Shown here: piece after piece, positions 1 to 12,008 of the stretch
Numbering within the stretch: position 1 is the first letter of the stretch
Layout of the letters: each line of letters starts with the position of its first letter
Source of the DNA: Trochalopteron elliotii
Lineage: Eukaryota > Chordata > Aves > Passeriformes > Leiothrichidae
DNA: 64,000 nt
Direction: 5' to 3'
Assembly: GCA_024734555.1 (NCBI GenBank)
Contig: JANPWX010000073.1
Span: 925,420-989,419, forward strand
Notes under the pieces: generated by a model
Databases searched by the model: none
Told to the model about the DNA's origin: nothing
The model's input: the letters and a program-made list of their open reading frames with translations, nothing else
Position numbers and translations under genes: made by a program

Positions 1-1864
1 TGTCTCATACTGGCTGTGCATCTTTTGAGCTATGAGTAGAGTAGGAAAAGAGTGTGGAGCATTGCTGCAAATAAATGAAACTGCACATTCCTCCCTTGAA
101 AAAGCATTGTGCCATACTTTTCAGTCCTCTATTTTTGATGTGTGCTGTAACCAGACTGTGGTGGGATCTCCTCCACAGATGGACTAGCAGGGGATATTTT
201 AGGTCTTTCCTCTTTTCCTCAAAACTTGTGGAGAACAGAGATGTTCTTCTTGAGCAAGTCTAAGGGATCACTGAACTGTAAAATTTGGAAATTATTTCCT
301 CCTCTTGCATGTGCATCTGCTACAGCACAAAGTGTTAGCATATCTCATGGCCTGGCAGACATGGTGGTGGGAAATTCTGAGCCTTCAAATGTGCTGGAGG
401 TGTATGTTACATGAAGGGGTTCATAATGAACCTTAAAATGCATTCAAGCTGATAGACAAAAGTGCCAAGGCAGATGCCAGTTCACTTCTCAGTGACCAGT
501 CTCTATGTCTGGAAAGGTGTCTTTTGTTTCATTTCATCCTGGTCTTTTCGGGGATCAGAAGTCATCTAATTAGTGTTTCTTCTCCTGATGCTCATATATA
601 ACCAGTAACATGAAAGTTGAACTAGACCTGGGCATCTCCCAGCTTAGGGAACACCTGCAGTGTTTGCACTGCAATCAGACATCACAACTGTCCCCCAGGG
701 CCAGTCTTACAAGACAGCAATCAAAGAACTAACTTGTGTCCAAGGAAGAGGCTGCTGCTCTGTTTCTTGTATGCTTCTGTTCAGTCCCATGCTCTGGTGT
801 GTGCGTGTGCACACCTCTTCCCTGCCAGTGAAATCAGTGGGATCCAGGTAGCAAATGTACTCCAGTGGCAGAACAGGCCTCTGCAGAAGAGGTGCTTTCT
901 ACAGGAGAAGCAAGAACTAAAATAAAAAGTCCCTGAGGATCAGTCATGCTTGAGTGACTTGCTGAAGAAAGGCAGGGAATTTGAGGTTGTTGGAGATCTG
1001 TGGGAAGGTGTTGTTCGGTTCTGTGACGGCTGCAGTAGAAACTCACATGAGTTCCTGGACAGCCACATACTAGACAGTTACAGGAAACCAGGCTTCAGAT
1101 ATTCTGCTAAAGAAGCTTTTGGTTCCTGTTTGGAAGAAAAAGTTTAACTAGAGCACTGAGAAAGTAGCTGTCCTGTTGTGACCCTAGCAATTGTGTTGCT
1201 TCAGTGTTTTATCGGCACAGTGCATCCTTACCTGGGATGTTACTCTGAAAACCTTGAGCTTTATCTGTAGGGAAATTGCACCAGAGTGTTGGCTTCTTTT
1301 CTGTCATTTCAAAAAATTAATTATATTTCTTGCCCGTGAATAAATATTCTCTTTGCTGCTGTAGAGAAATGTGTCCAAGAGAGGAAAAAGAAATAAAGTG
1401 AAGTTCTCATTTTTGTGACCTTTGTGTTTTCTCATGGACCAGTCTCATGTTTTCTTTTCAATAAAAGGGCCTAAAAACCCTTTAAAGCCCTCAAGAGATA
1501 CAAGTTTCTAGCTAATGACTTGTGGCTGTGTTAGTAACAGGTTGCTTTGCTCACACAAATTAGAAGAGGTTTGGATCTTTAAAGATTTTTAGTTAGACTC
1601 CTCATCTAGTCATAGGACACTTGTCGGCCAACAGAAAGTGCCCTATGATCTTTACTTTCTATAGAAGACACCAGGCGTGATGTTTAAAAGACTGAGTCTC
1701 TCAGTCCTTAGAGAAGCACATTACAGAAATGCTTTGTAATCTAAGATATCTTATCCTAGCCAAAGTGGGCTACTACAGAAGACCCCAGCAAGGCAAACTT
1801 GTTTATGGGAAACAGCCCAAGGAAAAGCTGTTTTGGCTGGAATAAAAATCCCTGTGTGTTCTAC
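1..1864. other. Unremarkable non-coding sequence
   Basis: Nothing supportable as a gene, RNA or named repeat. Confidence 0.5.
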
Positions 1865-2305
1865 TCTGAACTGGTATGGCCTCACCTTGAACATTGTGTG
1901 CAGTTTTGGGCACCACAATATAAGAAGGATATTAAGCTGTTAGAAAGTGTCCCAAGGAGAGCAATGAGAATGGAGAAGGGCCTTGAGGGGAAGCCTCAAG
2001 GAGGAGCAGCTGAGGTCACTTGGTCTCTTTAGCCTGGAGAAGAGGAGACTGAGGACAGACTTCACTGCGGTTACAAGTTCCTTGTGAGGGGAAGAGGAGG
2101 GGCAGGCACTGATTTCTTCTCTGTGGTGATCAGTGACAGGACCTGAGGGAATGGTCTGAAATTGTGCCAAGGGAGGCTTAGGCTGGATATCAGCAAAAGG
2201 TTCTTCCCCCTGAGGGTGGTTGGGTACTGGAACAGGTTCCCCAAAGAAGTGGTTACAGCACCAACCTGGCAGAGTTCAAGAAGTGTTGGTGGCTGGAGAC
2301 CTTAC
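1865..2305 (+). mobile_element. CR1 LINE, 5'-truncated copy (end of reverse-transcriptase ORF plus 3' part)
   Basis: The left part translates in the plus frame to a degenerate CR1 ORF2 C-terminus, with [14 protein letters not shown] near 1880-1920. The downstream part has the CR1 3' landmarks: tttagcctggagaagagg near 2028-2045, a gaccaga-like tract near 2140, ggctggatatcagcaaaagg near 2181, and tactggaacaggttcccc near 2225-2242. The copy is 5'-truncated, carries indels and lacks the terminal octamer repeat, so it is a dead fossil. The left boundary is approximate. Confidence 0.9.
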
Positions 2306-4299
2306 CCAGAGATCTGACTTGTCCTCAGCTGAAAACAAGACAAAGAAAAAGAGTTTTCTTAGGTGAAATTTGCTACAGTTCAGAAAAGAATTGTTCTAGG
2401 ATGTTCCTATCAACCTGTGGAAACCACTAGGGAATCCTTGAAGTATCAGATCCTAGACACACTGCTCTGCAGGGCTTAGGGCAAGCACTTTTCTTCATGG
2501 CAGCAACATCAGCATCCATACATTGCAACACCTTGGTGTGATTCTCAAAGATTTTCAGTATTTGTGAATGGACTGCAAAGGTCTGTGCCTTGAATTGATA
2601 ACTGATGGAGTAAACCTGCAGGCCTATGCAAGCAGTGGGGCTGGCTGTATTTCTCATGTGTACAACATGGGCTCTTCCAGGACCCTCAGGGAAGGGCACA
2701 CATCCCAACTGGGCTGACTGTGGAAATGATTAGTATCTGTTTATCACAGATCCTGTGGAAGCAGAGTAGCAGATAAATAAAATGGAGAAGAACCTTCTTT
2801 CTACCACAGCTCCAGGAGTTCCATCACCTCATACTTGCTCATTCATGTGGCACAAATCAATTTTCCTTGATGGTTAGCTGGATTGCATCTGCAGAACTGC
2901 AGGGAGATGAGCAGGCATCGCTTCTGTCTCTTGTGGTCCTCAAATGCTCTTTGGGCGAAGTTCTGACTGCAGATTCTCCAGTGTCTGCAGCTGCTGAAGA
3001 TGCAGGAGACATCCATCTCAAGCCTTACTACCCTGTGTCTTGCCTAAGGCATCTGCTAACTTTGGTGCAGTAGGAAACCTGTGAAAATGTTTTTCAGTGA
3101 TGGAGGGTGATCTTGGGGCAGTCCCATTAACCTGCATCAGAGCCCATCCTGCCTAGGGGCCCCGTGCACACAAACTACTGTCTGGGGAGCCACGGGGGTG
3201 ACTTAATTCTTGCTTCTCCTTGTTTTGTTTGATAAATCCCTCACCAAAGAAAATGTGCATGAAGGCTTCGGGTATGTTAGATGGGCTGCTCTGAAGCCTG
3301 TTTCCTGTGTGGAAATAGCACAGTGAAGCTGATATGTCCTAGCTGCAAGGAGCCTTGCATGGCATGTGGACAGAATTATTCTTTTTTATAAGTCACCAGA
3401 CGGTGCCTGCACAGGGCTCTAAAAAGACTACGGTAACAGCCTAATTTCTCTTTTTCTCTCTCATAGATTTAGGAGATGAAAAGAGAAAGAATTAGTTGAG
3501 GGGCACCTGGTTAAGCAATGGTCCTGTGGGTGTGTTGGTGTGACCCCTGTGTGGCTCATGATATATTCTGAAAATTTAGAGAAGCTTACCCAAAGTGAAA
3601 TTCCTTATCTACTTAGTTTGGGTGGTCCTGCCTTCAGTTCCAGTATGGGAGACCTCTCAGGGACCATAGCAACCACTGTGGAGCAGTTTTGCTTATCTGC
3701 TTCGAAGACTGGTGGTTGTGATATTAAACTCCTTGTGCCTGCACTGTATTGAACCCCCAGTGTTCTTAAAAATTGCCTTTGTTAGACTCCTGTCCTTATT
3801 TAGTGTTTTATTTGAGCATTGTATGTATGGTGCGTTTGCACTCACCACACCCCTAAGAGTTCCCTCATTGCTTCGTGTGTCACTTTGTGAAATAAAGATA
3901 ATTATTCATCTCTAGGCATATCATAGGGTATTTGGTAGTCTGAATTTCACTCTGCATGGGCTTGCCTCTATGTTGAGGTCTTCTGAATGGGCCTGATTTG
4001 ATGCCTTTGGAAGGCAGTGTGACTGCTCTTCCAAGTGACTTCCAGAGTCAGGTATATTGTTCGTAGGACAGAAAGGAGGAACCTGAAGTTGAGCCTTCAA
4101 TCTGAGAAAAACACCGTAATTTCAGAGTTATCCTCTATTTACAGGGACACTGACACCAGCATTTCAATTTGTGGAGCCCAGTTAGTCTTGCAGCAAGAAG
4201 AAAAACACCCTTTGACTTATAAATTGAGCACATTTAATGGGGAGCAGCACAGGAGCAGTCATTATTAATAATTATTTGCATAACAATAGCCTTTCTTCC
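2306..4299. other. Unremarkable intronic sequence
   Basis: I see no gene, named repeat or strong signal here. Confidence 0.5.
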
Positions 4300-4470
4300 A
4301 TAGATCTCACAAAGCTGGGCAAACATGAATTAATTCAACCTTGAACTACCCACATGGGAGGATGAAAAGTATCATTATCCACATGAACAGTTTCTCTGCA
4401 TGATTTTACTAATTATAGTATAGCACTTAGGTGTTGTTATATGTGCTGTGTAAGAAGGTAAATAACATTT
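4300..4470 (+). mobile_element. Possible amniote MIR-like SINE remnant
   Basis: The sequence tagatctcacaaagctggg, then aacatgaattaattcaacc, then gtatcattatccacatgaac follows the order of the MIR-family core (tct-caaag, 'taattcaa' and 'attatccc' elements) in sense orientation. A second weak stretch (gcacttaggtgttgttatat) follows. The copy is very diverged; the call rests on remembered consensus shape. Confidence 0.4.
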
Positions 4471-7400
4471 TACAGGGAGAACCAAAGGCGTTTCTCACCC
4501 AATCAGACTCTTTCCAGCACTCACACTATATTGTCTCCAGCAGTGGGCAGAATTATTCTGGCAGAAGGTGAAGGAAATGGGCAGCACAGGCAGAGCTATA
4601 AATAGATGAAATGCCTTGCTTATGCCCTGCAGGAGTGGGCCTTTCAAAGGGGTGGATCAAGACAGTAACTCAACTTGCACACCCTGCACCATACCAGAAC
4701 AGCTTCCACTTTCCTCTGTCACTTGGAGGGATCTCATTCCTGATCCTAGCAAGGCAGTGTAATGCAACTTTCTCAAAAAAGCTGTGCTGTTCCGTTAGCA
4801 CTGCCTTAAGATATAACCACGTTGGTCCAATGGGGTGTGGGAGCACCTTCTGCTTTATGATGCTTTGAGCATTAGGGAAGCAGCTATTGCCTCAAAGCCC
4901 TGGGGAACTGCCACTGAAATACTTCCAGCTACCTGGGAGCCTGTGGGTATTCCTCCTTCCTGGCATCTGAGACTTCCAGCAAGGCCTTTGCTGTGCGTTT
5001 TTCCTGCTAAGCTCATGGAAAATAGCTGGCTCTAGGTTTTCCTGAGGACAGCCCAGCAACTGGGCATGGCGGTGTCTGAAATAAATATAGTTTTGGAAGA
5101 GAGTTCATTTCCCCTGAATTAATGCAGCCTGACACAGAGTGCAGGAGCATGTGCCATCTGGTCAGATCTGCCTTGATTTTCTGAACAAGGGGGAGGGTAA
5201 CCGATACTTTTATGAACTGCGCTTGCTGCACAGGCGAAAACAGTAATCCCCTAGGTACTGAAAATGAGAGATGCTAATCTGAAATTAAAATGGGCAAATG
5301 TACACAGGCCCGGTAAGGTTGTGAAGATCAAAACCTTGTTCTGTGAGGAAATGAACATTTTTATCTTGAGAAGCCCCAGGCACAGCCATGTAGTCCACCA
5401 ATTTCATAGGAGGTGGTGGGGTAACATGCTGCTCTTGCAGAGCCAAGCTTGTTCCCTGTACATACAGGGTGTAATGTAATTTCCTTCCTCATCCCATGAT
5501 GTTTGTATGTTCTCTGCAGAGATTTCATTCCTCTATTACCTGTCCATGCTGCCTGCTCCACCCTGGGCCTGTTTTGCCATTGCCTCCTGATGCTGCTGTA
5601 TAAATTGGGCTGGAATGTGTCCCTCTCATTCCTCCTCATCTAGGGAGCAGACATCTAATTCTACTCTTGCCTGCAGTCCTGCCCGGCTTGTAATGAAATG
5701 GCCAGGTTCCTGGATTCTCCCTGGGAGGGGGTCAGGCACAGTCCAGCTGTGTGTCCTAAGGCAGGCTGGGATCCTGGAGGAGATCCTCATCCCTTTCCTT
5801 GTGCTGCCACAGGAGCAGGGTTTGCATGTTCAGGGGTGATGGGCGAGGATTCTGCTTGAGCTGCCGAAAGTTCAAGGCAGCCACGTGTGTCCTGAGGCGA
5901 TGGCTATGAAGTCAGGGCTGGCCTTGACTCTGGCACAGGACAGGCTCCTGAGGCCAGCCGTGCTGGCCTTAATTTAGCAGATAATGGCTGAGTAACCCAG
6001 AGGCATGTGTAAGGCAGGAACAGAAAGCGTTTGCCTTGTTTTCCTAACAAAACTGTGCCCTGGCTGTGTGCCTTTCTGACTTTCAGCCATCACCCTGCAG
6101 TACAAAATGACGATGAGGGCTCTGAAGCTTCTCTGCAGATTAGGTGAGGCTGGCCTGCAGAGCCACCAAGAGCAAAGAGGACAGCAGGGAGGTGGCAAAG
6201 AGCTGCTTTCATATGCAGCAAAGCACTGAGGGAATCTGTCAAGGTGTGGAGTGAGATGCAGGTAATAACTTCCTTTACCTGCCTGAGGTTTGTAGTGCCT
6301 GCACTGCTCAAAGATAAAACCTGACATCCTTTCACATATGCTTGGGATGAAACAGAGTCATGGGCTAACAGAGACCAGCAAATCAGGGTACAGAAACATC
6401 AGATGTGGTCATTGCATTTTTTCTGGGGTGTTTGCACACATTCATGGCCAAAGCCTCCATCATTCTGGAATTCGTGTCACCGAAACACAGCTTTGTGCCT
6501 CCCACCTAAAGGGATATTTTGTCTGCTGCAATTAGGTCTTCCCTTGGAGCTGTGGGTTCAGCCCCTCAATGAGCAATGGGTACAGAGCACACAAAGCCAG
6601 CATGCACTGCTTGGTATTTGGGCCAGCACCAGTTCATGTCGATGTGAGGGCTGCAGGAAGGACAAAAATTGGAGGTGTGTTTTCTGTGTGGTTAGTTCAA
6701 GGAGCATATTGCAGCTCTTATGGCCAGGAAAGATGTGTGGGGAGAGGACATTTTCCTGTGGTGGCTTGGTTGTCCGTTTTGCCTGATGAAAACCAGAAGC
6801 AGTACCTTGATGTATTCCCTCCGTTCTAAGATGTAGTAAAACTTGCCTGGCTTTTTAGGGAGAACTGCATTGCAATGTTTGGGTAGAATATGCTATAAAG
6901 GAAGGTGAAAATTTATCAGGCCTGCAAAATCCAGTTAAAGGGTCAAGACTGAGATTTAATTCATGACTGAGAGATTTTGGCTCAGAACATTGGTTTCAGG
7001 AGGGTTGGACTCTGATCATCTGTGTAAGGGGCATGTTTCTTTTAAGATACTGTATTTGTTTCTCTCCTGTTCCCCTCCATCTTTTCTCCTGGAAAGAAGA
7101 CACCTCCAAAATCAGGGAACTTAACTCTTCTCTTTCACTTTTTTTTTCTTTAACTCCTAACCTTGGTTTTGTTTCTGGACCAGAATGCCCAATACAATCA
7201 TGCAAAGGTCTTTTATTTATGTTTGGCTGGGAGCTGACCAGATGCCCCAGCCTGTGAAATAATCACCATCTGTTGATTGTAATTGCAAGGCAAAAGCCAA
7301 AAGCCTGGAAGGTTTTTTCAATGATGTATTCAAAGAACTGCAGCTTGACTTTTCTGAATAAAAACAAAAGCTTCTGCTTTGGTTCAGGCTTTTTTTTTTT

Positions 7401-9399
7401 TTTTTTTTTTTTTAATACCTCTCCACATGCTGAATGCCTATGAATAGCTCTGCTACTCATTCCCTCCTTATCAGAAGCAATTTGGCTTTGAGCTTTCTGG
7501 GTTTTTTCACTGCAGTCTGAGAAGGTGGCATCATTGCTGTGCCCTGGTGCATTGTGCCCATCATCTGCAGCTCGGCACTTTGGTGGGGAACACGCTTGTC
7601 TGAGGTCCCCCACACACTGAGTTTCTTCTCTCCCTTTTTTTTGTCTCCCTGACATCCTGCCATTCTTACATCAGTCAAAACTGTCTCTGGGGATGAAGGA
7701 CAATGCCGAATACTGCAGGTGCAGTGAGAATCAATAATTCATTTAATCATAAATTAATAAATGATGATGCTGCTTGGGGAGAAGGGGAGGAAAAGAAAGA
7801 ACATTAATAAAGTGGTTTCCAGATCAATTCCACAACTCCGAGACACTGAAGGAAGGCTCCAGAGGGCCTGAACTTGGTAATTGTCAAGATCTGTAGGAGT
7901 CCCTCAATACCATCATTGGTGTTGCTTGGGTTTAATTCAGCGATACGGCTGCTGTCTGGCCCCTCTCCTGCGGAATTTGGAGGCTGCAGAGCGTCGGCAT
8001 TCGCAGGAAGCAGAGCAAAATGCCTCTGGGTGGGGCAAGTGAGCCGTAGAGAAGTTTTTCTGCCTGCTGGATGAAAGCATTGCAGTTCCTCAAGCGCTTC
8101 TGCCAGGCACTGAGAGGAAGGCAGGTCTTCACTCCTAGCCCCCACAAGAGCTGAGCTTGCTTCTCTGGGACCACGGGGGTGCAGCTGAATGTTGTTCCCA
8201 CCGGGCGACCTGGGAACACTCAATGCTGTGCTGCATCTGGCCCTGCCCAAAATACATGGTGGTGAATACATATGTGCATCCCATCTGCTTGACACTGCAA
8301 GGCATATGAAGGCAGAGCAAGCCAGGATTTAGCCATCAGAAAATGAGGAATAAATTTAATAAGGACGTGGAGTGTATTAACCTCCAGAAGACTCCTCAGA
8401 CAGGCAATGCCTATTTGTTCCAGTAAGTGGGCAAAGACTTCCCAGAGCACTCCATTCTGTAGTAGTGGGCATAATGGGCGGCCAAATTTGTCACAAGCTG
8501 CCACCAAGCTGCACGTTTCTCTCCGGTGTGCTCTGTCCTTCCCTGTGCCTGCAGTAGTGCAGACCTTTCACAGCAGCTCAGCTGAAGGGCCTCGGGGCTA
8601 CTGAGCAGTATTACTCTTGTTTTCTCCTTCATTGGCTCTTAAGGAACATTTGACATGGGGGTTGGATTTGGCTTTTTGAAAATATGTACGACCCCAAGGA
8701 TGTTTCTCATGCATTAAGTGCTCTGTGGGTGTACCTGCAGTTTGAGCTGGCTTAAAATTCTATGAGAGATGAAAATGTTTATTTTTGTCATTGTCCAGGA
8801 GAAGAGGTCAGGTCTGTTTACACAGCACCTTAGTGCTTAGAGAAATTCAGGAACTGAGCCCCTCTCCCAGCCCTTTCTATGGTCAGCAGGCATCTGGAAA
8901 CATGAACTCCCTAGGGACAGGAGGTCTTTACTATGTATCTGTGTGTCGCTGTATTAGTAATGGTAATGAGTAGTGGAATTAGAGCCTTAGTATCTCTTTT
9001 ATGTAACCACGCATGTTGCTAATGGGCATTAGATTAGCCAGAGCTGCTCAGACACCCAGCAAGGCTGGTTTGCCTCAGCAGTGGTTTGAATTTTGCCCAG
9101 TGCTTGTGAACTGGGTGAAGCGTCTGCTTTTCCTAGAAGGAAGGAACAAATCAATGCAACCGAGGGTGCTGCTGTGGCTTGGGAGCTGGCATCTCAGACA
9201 GTGCAAAGACTGGGAGACAGGAAAAGGTTCTCCAAAATGCTCTCTCTGAATGCAGTAGCATTTGTTTTCTGTGTTCCTTCCTTCCTTTTTGTTGAGTTAT
9301 TTCTGATTTAAACTGATTCAGAAGCAGAACAAGGCCAACCTATTTACTGGTATAAGGTCTACTTTTTTTTCTTCCTGGTTTAATCTCATAACTCCTAGT
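4471..9399. other. Intronic sequence with one poly-T tract
   Basis: Apart from the T24 tract at 7390 nothing is recognisable. The 163-codon minus frame at 7804-8295 overlaps a slightly CpG-richer patch (7930-8220) but has no domain. Confidence 0.5.
7390..7413 (+). repeat. T24 homopolymer
   Basis: Uninterrupted run of 24 T. On the minus strand it would be an A tail, but no retrocopy is recognisable next to it. Confidence 0.95.
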
Positions 9400-11200
9400 T
9401 ATAACCTCCTCTCACTCCACAGTGTTCACATGCATCAAGTGTATCTTACAGTTTACTACCTTGGGGTTGTTCCTTAATAAACTGTATGTATTTGGCCCTC
9501 CTAAGTCTTCTGTGTATATTCTTCTGTGTCTGTTTATCAACCATCTGTGATTTTTTTCTAGTTTGCTGTTCATCTGTTGGTGATGAGGAAAAAATGATGG
9601 AACTAGCCGGATTGAATCCTTGGACTGATTGTGTTGAAACAGTGTGGACACTCTCCCCTCCCTTCTTCCCTTTCCTATGCACCTCTGCTTCCCACTCAAA
9701 ATTGCGAGAGCTTGATTTGCTAATGTAGCACATCAAGATTATTTTATTTGCTTCTTTTCTGTAATCTTAAGTTTCAGGGAATGAAACAGTTTCTGTGCTT
9801 TCTCCCTTCTGCTGCATATCCATCTTTTAGATTACTGCTCTCCAGAGACATTAGCTGTTTTCTTTTTTCTGTACTGATGGGTTCAGTTTGTGGCTTTGAT
9901 AAGTCCAGATGCAATCATCCTCTGTCCCACTCATGCTACTCTCTGCTTTAACTTTCAGACCATTGCCCTCACATGTTCAATTTTAAGGAGCTATTTGTTC
10001 ATCGAGGCCCTCTTTTTTTGTCTTCCATTATATTTGCAATTTCTCTGTAGGGTGGCAGCTGCAAATTTCATGGACAGTTAGTGTTGTTTTCCTGTGACAC
10101 TGGTTTAATAAGGCCACCATGGATGAAAACCCCTTGGCATGTCATTTGTCATTTCCCAGTCCAACAAAGCATATTTTCTTTTGGTACCACTGGCCAGTTA
10201 TTTGATCCATGGGCTTTTGGTTTCAGTGGGGCAGTGTCAAATCCTTCAAATTCCCGAAACTTCAAATTCTGTTCACTGCCTTTCCTCTGTGTGCTAATTA
10301 TATGTGTGTATTAAAAAGCAAAACATTTTAACTTGTGTATTTCATGTGATTTTATTCTTTAGATTCTAATGACCCTATATATTTGCTTCATTATTTCACT
10401 AAGGCTAGACATTGACTTAGAATTAAATATTGCAGGCTCTATTCCTTATTGAAAATCTTTATTATGTTTGCTTTTTGGCTGGTTTTGTGGAACCTTCCTA
10501 GCTCAATGTAAATTGTCAGATTATTTGTCACTGGGATAATACGTTTGTCAATGCCTCACCATAACAAATTAGGCTCCTGATCGTGCATACATTTATGCAG
10601 GTGCTTATATGTATAGATTGCCTAATGTTCAGCCCTGTATTAGTTCTGTTGATGTGAAAAATGCTTTTAAAAAATGTCTCTGTCTTTTCTAGATTAAGTT
10701 CTAGGATGTTGCTTGCTTTATTTCATTTGCAGACATATAATTCTTCAAGTTATTTTTGTTTCTGCTTTTTTAAACTTCCTTTTTTTCCCTCTTTTCTAGT
10801 CCAAAATTCCTCTCTTTATTCTTATGGCTAGAGACAGATTTAAAAAAGCTGTTCAGCCATTTCTGAACTATTAATTTCATCCTCATCCTCACTTATTAAT
10901 GAACCCACCTTCTTTCTGGTGCTGCTTCTCCTCCTGATGAATTTGTAAATCCCTTCTTATTCTCCTCAATGCCTTAGGCAACATAAATTCATTTGGTTTT
11001 GTTTTTTTTTGCCTTGCCCTTATCTCTTCCCTGCATCCTTAACTGGCACCGTATATTCTTGTTTTGTTACAACCCCTGTTTCCATATCCAGCACAGGAAT
11101 TTCTGGTGATTTTCTTAATGAAAAGGCATCGATAGGAAAACACCATGCTGTACATTACTGTAAGATCTGAAATGTTTCATTTAAAAGTTGTGTGTTATGG
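9400..11200 (-). mobile_element. Pyrimidine/AT-rich block, possibly containing a decayed LINE (CR1/L3-like) ORF2 fragment
   Basis: The plus strand is strongly T/C-biased for about 1.7 kb. Around 10850-11000 the minus strand reads as a broken frame. The order A-L-R-R-I-R-R-D, then G-G-F-I-N-K, then E-I-N-S-S-E-M-A-E recalls the linker between endonuclease and reverse transcriptase in CR1-type LINEs (K-G-F-x-K-Y-I ... E-I-A-E). The frame is full of stops. The rest of the block shows no recognisable motif, so the extent is uncertain. Confidence 0.25.
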
Positions 11201-11907
11201 AGCTTTCTCAGGATCAATTTATGTTGCTGTAACTGGGTAGCAAAGCCAGCATTTTGGTTTAAGCATTTCTTTGCTAAAATTTAAAAGTGCTCACCATGGC
11301 TTGACCAGGGCAAGACAGGAAGCTAAGCGAGTGAGAATTCCTTTGCTTTCTGAGTGGTTTCATGCACTGTACTGTGTTGACTGCTCATTACAAGAGCTGC
11401 TCTCCTTCGCTGGTGGGAGATATAGAAAAACCCTCCCTTTTTAAGGGGAGTCCTTCTAACCCAAAGTGGGTGGTGGAGGTCTGTGAGTGTTTCGGTCACT
11501 TGCTGCTCAGGAGAAGGCAGAGAGCTAAGAGGGAACCTTGACTGAAACACTGAGTGTTTGTAAAAGGGAGAAGAGGCAGGAGGTTTTTCCATCCTTCCAA
11601 GCTCCACTTCAAGACAGATTGGCAACAGTGCCATGCTTGAAAACAGGCATGGTGGTGTCTGAGCTCCATCAACATGTTGGGCAGACAGAAATGTCCCACG
11701 ACCTCTGTGACTGCTGCTTCCAGAGGTGGCAAACCTGCCTTGGACAGCAAGGCAGGAGAATGTCTGGTGAAGGCGTTTCTGCACGAGATCTGGGAACAAA
11801 TAAATCAGGAGGCTAAATTTAGAGGCTCATTAGAGAAGACCTATTCAGCCAAGGCTGATATTATGACCTGTAAATATGCCTGTAACTCAGCTCACGAGAA
11901 TGAGGCT
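11201..11907. other. Unremarkable intronic sequence
   Basis: Overlapping short frames on both strands at 11323-11816 carry no domain; nothing else is seen. Confidence 0.45.
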
Positions 11908-12008
11908 GTACCACTGACCTGCCTTATGACCTCAGAAAAGTCTCTGCCTGTGTTGAGCTTCTCAACCTCCTAAAATGGGGACAATGATACACGGTTACAG
12001 GGCTTTGG
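11908..12008 (-). mobile_element. MIR-type SINE remnant
   Basis: Read on the plus strand, the order 'cactgacctg...atgacctcagaaaagtc', 'cttctcaacctcc', 'taaaatggggacaatgata', 'acagggctt' follows the reverse complement of the MIR core (tgtgaccttgggcaagt, ctcagtttcctcat, taaaatggggataataata, cagggtt). Confidence 0.6.

Noticed and set aside
9154..9249. ATG frame beginning M-Q-P-R-V-L-L-W-L-G as a possible alternative signal-peptide exon of IGSF11
   Set aside because: The hydrophobic run is too short, no GT donor gives the required phase 1 exit at a sensible place, and it does not resemble either known IGSF11 N-terminus.
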